Part shown: positions 1 to 10,200 of the stretch, in pieces
Position numbering within the stretch: position 1 is the first letter of the stretch
Layout of the letters: every line of letters starts with the position of its first letter
DNA from: DATBQN01 sp963755825
Lineage (GTDB): Bacteria; Acidobacteriota; Thermoanaerobaculia; Multivoradales; UBA5704
Assembly: GCA_963755825.1 (NCBI GenBank)
Contig: CAVWLA010000003.1
Span: forward strand, 124,001 to 188,000
Length of the DNA: 64,000 bases
Direction: 5' to 3'
Program-made: the position numbers and the translations under genes
Notes under the pieces: generated by a model
What the model was told of the DNA's origin: nothing
Database searches by the model: none
What the model saw: the letters and a program-made list of their open reading frames with translations, nothing else

Positions 1-2
1 TC

Positions 3-1700
3 TCGCGGCGCCTCGACCAGGCCTACCCGGCGACCAACCACGATGTCGGCGCCAGCGTGGTGCCGCTCCAGGAGCGGCTGGTCGGCGCTCTGCGCCCCGC
101 CGTGCTGGCGCTCTTCGGCGCCGTCTCCCTGGTGCTGCTCATCGCCTGCGTCAACGTCGCCAACCTCCTCCTGGTGCGGGCCCTGGCGCGCGAGCGCGAG
201 CTGGCTCTGCGCACCGCGCTCGGCGCCGGCCGCGGCCGCCTGGTCCTCCAGCTGCTCACCGAGAGCCTGGTGCTCTGCCTGGCGAGCGCCGTCCTCGGCG
301 TCGGGCTCGCCGCCGCGGCGCTGCCCCTCTTGGAGGTCGAGATCGCCCGCTTCGCCGGCGCCCAGCTCGCCGGCGCGGCGCCGGCGCTCAGCCTGCCGGT
401 GCTCGCCTTCGCCCTCGCCGTCACCCTCTCGACCGCCTTCGTCTTCGGCATCCTGCCGGCGGTGCGCGGCGCCAGCCCCGATTTGAACGACACCCTCCGC
501 CCCGGCGAGCGGGGGAGCAGCGGGCAGCGCGGCCCGGCGCGCACCGTCCTCGCCGCCGGCGAGATCGCCCTCGCCGTCGTCCTCCTCCTCGCCGCCTCGC
601 TCCTCATCCGCAGCTTCGTCAACCTGCTGCGCGTCGATCCGGGCTTCCGCACCAGCCACGTGCTGGGGGCGCGCATCGTGCTGCCGCGGACGGTCTACAA
701 GGACGACCAGCCCGAGCGCTTCTTCGAGCAGCTCCTCGCCCGCGTCGGCCAGGCTCCGGGCGTCGCCGCCGCGGCGACCACCAACGTGCGGCCGCTCACC
801 GAGTCGCACTCGCTCACCCGCTTCCTCGTCCAGGGCGCTCCGGCGCTCGCCCCCGGCGACTATCCGGTCGCCCAGATCCGCATCGTCAGCCCGTCCTACT
901 TCCAAACCCTGGGCATCGGCCTCCTCGCCGGCCGCGGCTTCGAGACGCGGGACATCGACGACCCCACCGGCGTGATGATCGTCAACCAGGCCTTCGCCCG
1001 CCGCTACCTGCGGGACGGCAACCCGATCGCCCGCAAGCTGCTCCTCGGGGTGACCGGGCCGCAGCCGACCGCCATCCCCGTCGTCGGCGTCGTCGCCGAT
1101 GCCCGCGACCTGACCGTCGACGCCGCCGGCGTGCCGGAGATGTACTCCCCCGGCTTCGACAACAACGCGACGCTCCTCGTGCGCGGCACGGCGGACCCCG
1201 CGGCGCTGGTCTCCTTCGTCCGCCAGGCGGTGCGCGCGCTCGACCCCAATCAGCCGGTCTACGACGTCGCCGGCATGGACCAGGTGCTCGCCGACTCGCT
1301 GGCGCGGCCGCGGCTGCTGGCGGTCCTCCTCGGGCTCTTCGCCGGCCTCGCCCTGGTCCTCGCGGCGATCGGCACCTACGGCGTCCTCGCCTATTCGGTG
1401 GCGCAGCGCTCGCGGGAGATCGGCGTCCGCATGGCGCTCGGCGCGCGGCGGGCGGACGTCCTCTCCATGGTCCTCCGCCAGGGGCTCTTCCTCGTCCTCG
1501 CCGGCGAGGTGGCCGGGCTCGCCGGCGGCCTCGCCCTCAGCCGCCTGCTCCGCGGCCTGCTCTTCGAGGTGGGGACCTGGGACCCGCTGGCGATCGCCGC
1601 CAGCCTCGTCCTCCTGGCGCTCGTCGGCCTCCTCGCCATCGCCGTGCCGGCGTCGCGGGCGGCACGGGTCGACCCGATGACGATCCTCCGCGCCGAGTAG
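3..1700 (+). CDS. ABC transporter permease, MacB/FtsX-type (ADOP-like), 5' end outside window
   Basis: The reading frame is open from base 3, so the true start lies upstream of the window. The visible part begins in the segment just before the first FtsX domain (VPLQERLVGALRP). A membrane segment rich in LVLLIACVNVANLLL follows, then two more hydrophobic segments and the loop ending GILPAVRG. Next come another membrane helix, a large extracytoplasmic MacB-type domain (about 650-1280), and a second FtsX domain with the signature REIGVRMALGARRADV. The gene ends in the usual ASRAARVDPMTILRAE. Two FtsX units in one chain is the layout of the acidobacterial duplicated orphan permeases. These probably act as the membrane part of an efflux or lipoprotein-type exporter, but the ATPase is not visible here. 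Its stop is 3 bp from the stop of the convergent PKS, with no hairpin between. A role in exporting the cluster product is possible but unproven. Confidence 0.9.
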   Translation, partial: SRRLDQAYPATNHDVGASVVPLQERLVGALRPAVLALFGAVSLVLLIACVNVANLLLVRALARERELALRTALGAGRGRLVLQLLTESLVLCLASAVLGVGLAAAALPLLEVEIARFAGAQLAGAAPALSLPVLAFALAVTLSTAFVFGILPAVRGASPDLNDTLRPGERGSSGQRGPARTVLAAGEIALAVVLLLAASLLIRSFVNLLRVDPGFRTSHVLGARIVLPRTVYKDDQPERFFEQLLARVGQAPGVAAAATTNVRPLTESHSLTRFLVQGAPALAPGDYPVAQIRIVSPSYFQTLGIGLLAGRGFETRDIDDPTGVMIVNQAFARRYLRDGNPIARKLLLGVTGPQPTAIPVVGVVADARDLTVDAAGVPEMYSPGFDNNATLLVRGTADPAALVSFVRQAVRALDPNQPVYDVAGMDQVLADSLARPRLLAVLLGLFAGLALVLAAIGTYGVLAYSVAQRSREIGVRMALGARRADVLSMVLRQGLFLVLAGEVAGLAGGLALSRLLRGLLFEVGTWDPLAIAASLVLLALVGLLAIAVPASRAARVDPMTILRAE

Positions 1701-1703
1701 CCG

Positions 1704-4700
1704 TCAGCCGCCAGCTGTCGCGAGATCGTCGAAGAGCCTGGTCAGCCGCGCCGCGACCTCCTCGACATAGGGCGGCGTCAGCAGGTTGTTGTGCTCGCCG
1801 GGGACGACCTGGGTGGCGAGGCCGCCGCGAACCAACGCATCCCAGCGCAGACCCACCGGCAGCTCCTCGCCGGGCCGCCGCTCGCGCGCCTGGAAGAGCA
1901 CCATCGAGCCGGCGTAGGGGCGCGGGGTGTAGTTCCACATCAGCCGCCGATTGCGCATGTAGACGGCCATCAGCTTCTCCGCCTGCTCGAAGCCGAAATC
2001 CGCCGCCAGCTGCCCCGCCGCCTGCGCCCGCTCGATGACGTAGGCGAGCGCGCCGCCGGGCGGCAGCGCCGCCATCCGCTCGCGCGAGAGGTCCAGCTCG
2101 TCGCGGTAGAGGATGTAGAGGAGCTCGGCCTCGTCCTCCGGCAGCTCGGCGAAGCCCTCCGGCCGGGTGTCGGCGCGGGTGTCGAAGAGGACGAGGAGCG
2201 CGACCTCCTCCCCCGCCGCCAGGAGCTGCTGCGCCACCTCATAGGCGACGAGGCCGCCCATCGACCAGCCGCCGACGTGGTACGGCCCGGCGGGCTGCGC
2301 CCGGCGGATGGCGGCGACGTACGACTCGGCCATCCGCTCGAGGGTGAGGCCGGCGACGAACGGGGTGTCGAGGCCGTCCGACTGCAGCGCGTAGAGCGGC
2401 TGACCGGTGCCCAGGCAGCGCACGAGATCGAGGTAGGCGAAGGTGTTGCCGCCCGCCGGGTGAACGCAGAAGAGCGGCGGCCGCGTCCCCTCCGGCTGCA
2501 GGGCGACCAGGCGGCCGACGGCGGCGGCGGCCGGGAGCGCGACGCCATCCTCGACACCGGCGCCGAGCGCGGCGAGGGCGGCGGCCAGCCGGCCGGGGGT
2601 CGAGCCCGCCATGACCGCGTGGAGCGGCAGGTCGACGCCGAGCTGGCGGCCGATGCGGGAGGCGAGCTGGATGGCGAGAAGCGAGTGGCCGCCGAGGTCG
2701 AAGAAGTCGTCGTCGCGGCCGATCGGCTCGATGCCGAGGAGGTCCTCCCAGGCCTCGGCGAGCCGCGCCTCGAGCGCCGTCGCCGGCGCCGTGTAGGGCG
2801 GCGCCGAGGCCGGGCGCGGATGGCGCGCGGCGCGCGGCCGCCCGGGCTCCGTCTCGCCGGCCGCATCGCTCGCCGCTATCGCCGCGGAGAGACGGAGGCT
2901 GGCGGCGGCCGCCAGGCGCCCGGCGAGCGGGTGGACGGAGACGGCGACCTGCGACGGTCCGCCGGCGCCGACCGCGGCGACCGCCAGGATGCGGCCGAGC
3001 GCCGCGCGCCCCTCGTCGGGCTCGATCGCCGCGGCGAGCTGCGCCGCGTGCCAGGCGCGGAGCTCCGCCGGGATCTCGGTCTCGGCCGCCATGCCCACCC
3101 GCTGCCAGGCGTCCCAGTCGATCGAGATCGTGCGCGGACCGCCGGCGGCGGCATTTTCAGCACTGCCGGCGGCCGCCGCGAAGCCGTCCAGGAAGCTGTT
3201 CGCCGCCGCGTAGTCGGCCTGGCCGATGCCACCGACGAGGGCGGCGAGCGACGAGCAGAGCACCAGCAGCTCGGCGTCGGCGAAGACCCGCGCCAAGACG
3301 AACGTGCCCTGCACCTTGGGGGCGAGCACCGCCGCCGCCTGCGCCGCGGTGCGGGTCGCCAGGAGGCCGCCGCCGGCGATCCCCGCCGCATGGAAGACGC
3401 CGTCGACGCGGCCGAAGCGGGCCAGCGCCTGCCCGCGCACGGACTCCATCTGCGCGGAGTCGGCGACGTCGCCGGAGACGACCAGGACCTCGGCTCCCGC
3501 GGCCTCCAGCGCCCGCAGGCGGAGAATCTTGCGGGCGACCGCCGCCGGTAGCGCCGCGCCATCAGGTTCCCCGGCGTCCCACAGCTCGCGGCTCGGCAGG
3601 GCGCTACGGCCGACCAGCACCAACCGCGCCTGCGCGCTCTCGGCAAGAGCCTGCGCGATCTCCAGGCCGAGGCCGCCGAGGCCGCCGGTGACGACGTAGA
3701 CGCCGCCGCGGCGGAGCCCCCCGCCACCGGCCGGCGGAGCGTCGAGCGCCAGCTCGTCCCAGCTCGGCACGCAGCGGTACGGCCCGCGCCAGGCGGCGGT
3801 CGGCACCGCGCCAGGCATCGCCGCCGACGCCAGCTCGTCGAGCTCCGCCAGGCAGCGCTCGACGAGCAGGCCTGCCGGCAGATCGGCCGGCAGATCGACG
3901 CTGCGGCAGCGGATGGCGTCCTGCTCCTGCGCCAGCACCCGGCAGATGCCGAGGAGCGCCGCCTTGACCGGCTGCGGCCGATCGCCGCTTTCGACGGCGT
4001 GCAGGCCGTCCGCCACCACCAGCAGCTCGAGCGGCGCCGCCGGCGCCAGGCGCCCGACGGCCTGTGCCAGGTGGAAGAGGCTGTAGAAGCTGCGGTCGAG
4101 GACCGCCGTCAGGCCCTCCGTCACGCCGGCGCCGGTCAGGTTCCAGAGATGGATCACCCGCTGCGGCAGGCCGGGACCGGCGGCCATCTCCTGCCAGAGG
4201 CGGGCGTGGTCGCCGGCGTCGCCGGGGCGCATGCCGTAGCTGCCGCCACCGCGCGCTTCCCAGGACCCGGCGACGGCGGCGAGGGTGACGTCCCAGCCGT
4301 CGGCGCGATGCGCCGCGCCGAGCGCCTCGCCGAGGCCGCCGTCGTCCGCCAGGATCAGGCAGCGCCGGCGGGCCGCGGCAGGCGCGGCCTCGGCGCCGCT
4401 CTCGATCAGCTCATTGGGCCTCTGCGCGCGCCGCGGCGGCAGCGTCCGCCGCCAGGACGGAAGATGGAACCAGCGCGAGAGCGGCCGACGCACCGCGGCC
4501 TCACCGACCTCGCTCTCGTCGCCGGACGGCGGCGCCAGCCAGTAGCGGTGCCGCGCGAACGGATAGGACGGCAGGCTCACCCGCTGCCGCCTGGCGCCGG
4601 CGTGGAAGCCGCTCCAGTCGACGGCGACGCCGTGCATCCAGAGCTGGCCGAGGGCGCCGAGGAGCTGCTCCTCCTCGCCGGCGGCGACGCCATCCTCGAC

Positions 4701-7247
4701 GCCGCGGAGGTCGGCCCGCCGCGCGCGGAGACCTTCGACGACGCGCGGCGGCGGCTGCGAGCGGGCCTCGGCGAGCTGCCGCGCCAGCTGGCCGAGGCCC
4801 TGCCGCGGCCCCACCTCGAGGAGCACCCGTTCCGGCTCGTCGAGCAGGCGGTCGAGGGCGGCCGCGAAGCGCACCGTCCGCCGCGCCTGCCGCACCCAGT
4901 GCTCGGGCGCGGCGACCTCGTCGCCGGCCCAGTCGCCGCTGAGGCTCGAGAGGTAGGGGATCCGCGGCGGCGCCAGCGGCAGCCGCTCCACCGCCTGCCG
5001 CAGCTCGGCGAGCATGGGGTCCATCATCGGCGAGTGGAAGGCGTGCGAGGTGCGCAGCCGGCGCACCGCGACGCCCTCCTTGCGGAGCGCCGCCTCCAGC
5101 TCGGCGACCGCCGCCGCCGCGCCGGAGACGACGCACTGCCGCGGCCCGTTCACCGCGGCGAGCGCGAGCTCGGCGCCGAGGCGCGGCAGCAGCTCGTCCT
5201 CCGCCAGCCCGACCGCCACCATGGCGCCCGGCGGCAGCGCCTGCATGAGGCGGCCGCGGAGGGCGACGAGGCCGAGCGCCGCGGCGAGCGGCATGACCCC
5301 GGCGACAGCGGCCGCCGCGTACTCGCCGACGCTGTGGCCGACGACCGCCGCCGGCTCGATGCCCCAGCTCATCCACAGCCGCGCCAGGGCGACCTCGCAG
5401 ACGAAGAGCGCCGGCTGCGCCCGCCAGGTCTCGCCGTCGCCGCTCTCGTCCTCTCCGCCGCCGGCGGTGATCCACCGCCGCACCTCGTCGCCGAGCGGCG
5501 CTCCGAGGAGGCCGCAGCACTCGTCGACGACCTGCCGGAAGACCGGCTCCTCGCGGCAGAGCTCGGCCGCCATGCCGCGGTACTGCGCCCCCTGCCCGGC
5601 GAAGACGAAGGCGACCGCCGGACGCGCCTCCGGCCGCTCTCCCACCGCAACCGTCTCGAGGCTGCGCAGCGCGTCCAGCCGCGCGGCGGCCTCGTCGCGG
5701 TCGCGCGCCAGGACGACGCGCCGCACGGCGAGCTCGCGGCGGCCCACCTGCAGCGTGAACGCCGCGTCCGCGAGGTCCAGCTCGCCGTGGCTCCGCAGGT
5801 GGTCCGCCAGGTTCCCCGCCAGCGCCGCCAGCGCCGCCGCGCTCTGCGCCGCGAGCGGCAGCAGCTGCCAGCCGCGGCCGGCAGGCTCCGTCGATCCGGC
5901 TGCCGGCCGCCGGCGGGCCGCCGGCGCCTCTTCGAGCACGACGTGCGCGTTGGTGCCGCCGATGCCGAAGGAGCTGACGCCCGCCCGCCGCGGCCCGTCC
6001 GCCGCCGGCCAGGGGCGCCGCTCGGCGTTGACGTGGAACGGGCTCGCCGAGAAATCGATCTCGGGGTTCGGGCTGGTGTAGTGGAGGCTCGCCGGCAGCT
6101 CGCGGTGGGCGAGCGCCAGGACGGTCTTGATGAGGCCGGTGACGCCGGCCGCCGCGTCCAGGTGGCCGACGTTGCCCTTGACCGAGCCCAGGGCGCAGGT
6201 GCCGCGACCGCCCGCCGCGCCGCCGAAGGCCTCGGCGAGCGCCGCGACCTCGATCGGATCGCCCAGGCGGGTCGCCGTGCCGTGCGCCTCGACATAGCCG
6301 ATGGACTCCGGCTCGACGTCGGCGACCGCCAGCGCCGCCGCGATGACCTCCGCCTGGCCGCTGACGCTCGGCGCCGTGTAGCCGACCTTGCCGGCGCCGT
6401 CGTTGTTGATCGCCGAGCCCTTGATCACCGCCAGCACCCGATCGCCCTGGGCGAGCGCGTCGGCGAGGCGCTTCAGCACCACGATGCCGACGCCGCTGCC
6501 GCGCACGGTGCCCGCCGCTGCCGCGTCGAACGGCCGGCAGAAACCGTCCGGCGAGGCGATCCCCTTCTCCTGATAGAGGTAGCCGCGGCGCTCCGGCAGG
6601 CCGACCGAAACGCCGCCGGCGAGCGCCAGGTCGCACTCGCCGCTGACCAGCCCCTGGCAGGCGAGGTGGACGGCGACGAGCGACGTCGAGCAGGCGGTCT
6701 GCACGGCGACGCTCGGCCCGCGCAGGTTCAGCCGATAGCTCACCTGGGTCGCCAGGTAGTCCTTGTCGTTGCTGATCATCGCCTGGAAGCCGCCCACCGC
6801 CGCCAGCGCCTCGGGGCTCCGCGCCACGTTCATCCACAGGTAGGTGCCGAGCGCCGAGCCGGCATAGACGCCGACCCACCCGGGGTGGCGCTGCGGGTCG
6901 CAGCCGGCATCCTCGAGCGCCGCCCAGGCGCATTCCAGGAACACCCGCTGCTGCGGGTCCATCACCTCGGCCTCGCGCGGGGTGAGGCCGAAGAGGGCGG
7001 CGTCGAAGAGCTCCGCGCCGTCGAGCACGCCGGCCGCCGGCACGTAGCGCGGATCGGCGACCTCCGCCGCGCTCACCCCCGCCGCCGCCAGCTCCGCCGG
7101 GCTGAAGAAGCTGATGCTGCAGACTCCGTCGCGCAGGTTGCGCCAGAACGCCTCAACATTGGGAGCGCCGGGGAAGCGCCCGCTCATCCCGACCACCGCG
7201 ATACCCGCGGGGACAGTGTCGGGGGATTCGAAGTCGTCGTCGCTCAT
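1704..7247 (-). CDS. Type I PKS module with thioesterase: KS-AT-KR-ACP-TE (1847 aa), terminal unit
   Basis: This should be the last protein of the assembly line: it adds one malonate unit, reduces the beta-ketone and releases the product. KS (about 14-440) has the active Cys186 in QTACSTSL and both histidines (EAHGTAT, NVGHLDAAAG). AT (about 545-850) has FAGQGAQ, nucleophile Ser639 in GHSVGEY, and HAFHSP, which favours malonyl-CoA. No DH or ER lies between AT and KR. KR (about 1180-1400) has TGGLGGLGL and the Ser/Tyr/Asn set (CSS, QADYAAANSF); the usual LDD of B-type KRs is absent (HAAGIAGGG). ACP carries the phosphopantetheine Ser1522 in DLGGHSLL. The C-terminal type I thioesterase has FCVHPAGG, Ser1662 in GWSMGG, an Asp in LFDTRAD and the His in GEHNNLL. 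It starts 11 bp after the upstream NRPS stop, so it is co-transcribed. It is the only thioesterase in the window. Confidence 0.95.
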   Translation of the reverse strand: MSDDDFESPDTVPAGIAVVGMSGRFPGAPNVEAFWRNLRDGVCSISFFSPAELAAAGVSAAEVADPRYVPAAGVLDGAELFDAALFGLTPREAEVMDPQQRVFLECAWAALEDAGCDPQRHPGWVGVYAGSALGTYLWMNVARSPEALAAVGGFQAMISNDKDYLATQVSYRLNLRGPSVAVQTACSTSLVAVHLACQGLVSGECDLALAGGVSVGLPERRGYLYQEKGIASPDGFCRPFDAAAAGTVRGSGVGIVVLKRLADALAQGDRVLAVIKGSAINNDGAGKVGYTAPSVSGQAEVIAAALAVADVEPESIGYVEAHGTATRLGDPIEVAALAEAFGGAAGGRGTCALGSVKGNVGHLDAAAGVTGLIKTVLALAHRELPASLHYTSPNPEIDFSASPFHVNAERRPWPAADGPRRAGVSSFGIGGTNAHVVLEEAPAARRRPAAGSTEPAGRGWQLLPLAAQSAAALAALAGNLADHLRSHGELDLADAAFTLQVGRRELAVRRVVLARDRDEAAARLDALRSLETVAVGERPEARPAVAFVFAGQGAQYRGMAAELCREEPVFRQVVDECCGLLGAPLGDEVRRWITAGGGEDESGDGETWRAQPALFVCEVALARLWMSWGIEPAAVVGHSVGEYAAAAVAGVMPLAAALGLVALRGRLMQALPPGAMVAVGLAEDELLPRLGAELALAAVNGPRQCVVSGAAAAVAELEAALRKEGVAVRRLRTSHAFHSPMMDPMLAELRQAVERLPLAPPRIPYLSSLSGDWAGDEVAAPEHWVRQARRTVRFAAALDRLLDEPERVLLEVGPRQGLGQLARQLAEARSQPPPRVVEGLRARRADLRGVEDGVAAGEEEQLLGALGQLWMHGVAVDWSGFHAGARRQRVSLPSYPFARHRYWLAPPSGDESEVGEAAVRRPLSRWFHLPSWRRTLPPRRAQRPNELIESGAEAAPAAARRRCLILADDGGLGEALGAAHRADGWDVTLAAVAGSWEARGGGSYGMRPGDAGDHARLWQEMAAGPGLPQRVIHLWNLTGAGVTEGLTAVLDRSFYSLFHLAQAVGRLAPAAPLELLVVADGLHAVESGDRPQPVKAALLGICRVLAQEQDAIRCRSVDLPADLPAGLLVERCLAELDELASAAMPGAVPTAAWRGPYRCVPSWDELALDAPPAGGGGLRRGGVYVVTGGLGGLGLEIAQALAESAQARLVLVGRSALPSRELWDAGEPDGAALPAAVARKILRLRALEAAGAEVLVVSGDVADSAQMESVRGQALARFGRVDGVFHAAGIAGGGLLATRTAAQAAAVLAPKVQGTFVLARVFADAELLVLCSSLAALVGGIGQADYAAANSFLDGFAAAAGSAENAAAGGPRTISIDWDAWQRVGMAAETEIPAELRAWHAAQLAAAIEPDEGRAALGRILAVAAVGAGGPSQVAVSVHPLAGRLAAAASLRLSAAIAASDAAGETEPGRPRAARHPRPASAPPYTAPATALEARLAEAWEDLLGIEPIGRDDDFFDLGGHSLLAIQLASRIGRQLGVDLPLHAVMAGSTPGRLAAALAALGAGVEDGVALPAAAAVGRLVALQPEGTRPPLFCVHPAGGNTFAYLDLVRCLGTGQPLYALQSDGLDTPFVAGLTLERMAESYVAAIRRAQPAGPYHVGGWSMGGLVAYEVAQQLLAAGEEVALLVLFDTRADTRPEGFAELPEDEAELLYILYRDELDLSRERMAALPPGGALAYVIERAQAAGQLAADFGFEQAEKLMAVYMRNRRLMWNYTPRPYAGSMVLFQARERRPGEELPVGLRWDALVRGGLATQVVPGEHNNLLTPPYVEEVAARLTRLFDDLATAGG

Positions 7248-7258
7248 CTCGCGCCTGC

Positions 7259-10200
7259 CTACTCCCGCGTCCGCACCGGGCGGCGGAACGGCTGGCGCTC
7301 GCGGAGCGCGCTCTCGCGGCTGGCGGCGCGCTCGGCGAGCGCCTCGACCGGCGGCGCCGGGGCGGCCGCCGGCTGCGCCAGGAAGAGGGCGAAGCTCTCG
7401 ACCGTCGGGTGCTGGAAGAGATCGACGATCGAGACCTGCCGGCCCAGCCGATCGATCAGCATCTCGTGCAGGGTGACGAGCAGCAGCGAGTGGCCGCCGA
7501 GGTCGAAGAAGTTGTCGCGGATGCCGACGCGCTCGACCTGCAGCACCTCCTGCCAGGCGGCGGCGACGGTGCGCTCGAGCTCGCCGCGCGGGGCGACGAA
7601 GCGCTCGGCGACCTCGCGGCGCGCGGCGTCGGGCGCCGGCAGGGCGCGGCGGTCGAGCTTGCCGTTGGGGAGGAGCGGCAGGCGGTCGAGGACGACGAAG
7701 GCCGCCGGCACCATGTAGGCCGGCAGGCGCTGTTGGCAGCGGCGGCGCAGCTCGGCGGTGTCGAGCGCGGCGGCTGCCGGCGATCCGCCGGCAACGGCGG
7801 CATCGGCGGCATCAGGGGCCGGCGATCCCGCGCAATCAGCCGCAGCCGCGGGGCGCGCCGTGAGGTAGGCCACCAGCCGCGCGTCGCCGGGGCTGTCCTC
7901 GCGCACCAGGACGACGGCCTCGCCGACCGCGGCATCCTCGGCGAGCACCGCCTCGACCTCGCCGGGCTCGATGCGGAAGCCGCGCAGCTTGACCTGCTGA
8001 TCGAGCCGCCCGAGGTACTCGAGCTCGCCGTCGCCCCGCCAGCGGGCGCGATCCCCGGTGCGGTAGAGGCGCGCGCCGGCGGGGCCGCTCGGGGCAGGGA
8101 CGAAGCGCTCGGCGGTCAGCGCCGGGCGGCCGAGATACCCCCGCGCCACCCCGGCGCCGCCGACGTACAGCTCGCCCGGCACGCCGATCGGAACCGGCGC
8201 CAGCTCGCCGTCGAGGATCTCGATGCGCGCGTTGGCGACCGGCCGCCCGATCGGCGGCGCCGACGGCTGCGGGCGGAGCGCCGCGAGCGTGCAGTAAGTG
8301 GTCGCCTCGGTCGGGCCGTACATGTTCATCACCGCGGCGATCCCCTGCGCGTGAAGCTCGGCGACCAGCGCCCGCGCGATCGGCTCGCCGGCGAGGTTGA
8401 CCACCTGGACGCTCCGCGGCAGCCGGCGCCGGGAGAGCAGCTTCTCGAGGAGCGACGGCACGGTCGAGACCATGGTGACGGGCGTGGCCGATGGAATCGG
8501 AGGGATCGGCGGGACCGGCTGCGGGCCGCTGGCGAGCGCCGCCTCGTCGAAGAGGTTCTCCGCCATGACGATGGTGCCGCCCTCGGCGAGGGTGGCGAAG
8601 ATCTCGAAGATCGACACGTCGAAGGCCATCGAGGTGCTGGCGAGAGTCCCCGACCACGCCGCGGGCGGGTAGCTCGCGGCGCAGCCGGCGAGGAAGGCGA
8701 CGGTGTTGTCGTGGGTGATGGCGACGCCCTTCGGGGTCCCCGTCGACCCGGAGGTGTAGATCACGTAGGCCAGGCTCTCGCCGGCGATCACCGACCCGCG
8801 CAGCTCGCTCGGGGCGTTCGAATCAATCGGCTCGCGCGGATCGATCGGCTCGCGCGGCTCCTCCGCGCCGACGACGACGCAGGGCATGGCGAGATCCGCC
8901 AGACGCGCCGCCAGCCCGCTGGAGGTGACGACGAGGCCGATCGCCGCGTCCGCCAGCATGAAGGTCAGCCGCTCGGCGGGGTACTCGGGATCGAGCGGCA
9001 CGTAGGCGCCGCCGGCGGCGAGGACGCCGAGCATGGCGACCACCATCTCGACCGAGCGCTCGATCGAGATGCCCACCCGCGCCTCGGCGCCGACACCGCG
9101 CCGGCGCAGGCGGCGGGCGAGATCGGCCGCCTGCCGCTCGACCTGACGGTAGGAGAGCCGCCGCGCGCCGTGGACGATGGCGGTCGCCTCCGGCTGGCGG
9201 GCGGCGGCGAGGGCGAAGAGCTCGACGACGTTCCGCGCCGGCGCCCGCTCGGCGGCGACCGCGCTCCACTCGACCGCCACCTGCTGGCGCTCCCGCTCGT
9301 CGAGCATCGGCAGCTCGGCGAGCCGCCTCTCCGCCCCCGCGGCCGCCGCCGCGAGCAGCCGCGCGTAGTGCGCCGCCAGCCGCGCCACGGTCACCGCGTC
9401 GAAGAGGTCGGCGGCGTATTCCAGCGCGCACTCGATGCGGCCGTCCTCCTCGCGCATGGCGACGGTGAGGTCGAACATGGCCGAATCGCTCTCGGCGGAG
9501 ATGGAGACCACCCGCAGGCCGCCCAGCGAGAGCGCCGGCAGCGGCGCGTTCTGCAGCACCAGCATCGCCTGCACCAGCGGCGTCTGGCTGGTGTCGCGCA
9601 CCGGGCGCAGCTCCTCGACCAGCTTCGAGAACGGCAGGTCCTGGTGCGCGTAGGCGCCGAGGGTCACCTCGCGGACCCGCGCCAGCAGCTCGCCGACGGT
9701 GGGATCGCCGTGGAGGTCCGCGCGCAGGGCGAGGGTATTGACGAAGAAGCCGATCAGCCCCTCGAGCTCGCGGCGGCCGCGGTTGGCGACCGCCGTCCCC
9801 ACCGTGAAGTCGTCCTCGCCGCTGTAGCGCCCGAGCACCGCCTGGAAGCCGGCGAGGAGCGCCATGAAGAGCGTCACCCCGGCGCGCCGGCAGAGGCGCC
9901 TCACCGCCGCCGCGAGATCGCGCGGCAGCTCGATCCGCACCTGGCCGCCGCGGTGGCCGCGGACCGCCGGCCGCGGCCGGTCGGTGGGGAGCTGCAGCGC
10001 CGGCACGCCGGCGAGCTGCCGGCGCCAGTAGGCCATCTGCTCGGCGAGCACCTCGCCGGCGAGCCACCCGCGCTGCCAAACCGCATAGTCGGCGTACTGG
10101 ATGGGCAGCGGCGCCAGCCGCTCGCCGGCGTAGAGCGCGCCGAGCTCGCCGACGAGGAGGCCGAGCGACCAGCCGTCGCTCGCGATGTGGTGGAGCGTCA

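Noticed and set aside
1..1700. Dedicated exporter of the NRPS/PKS product
   Set aside because: Convergent orientation and a family that is abundant across acidobacterial genomes give no specific link; kept only as a possibility.
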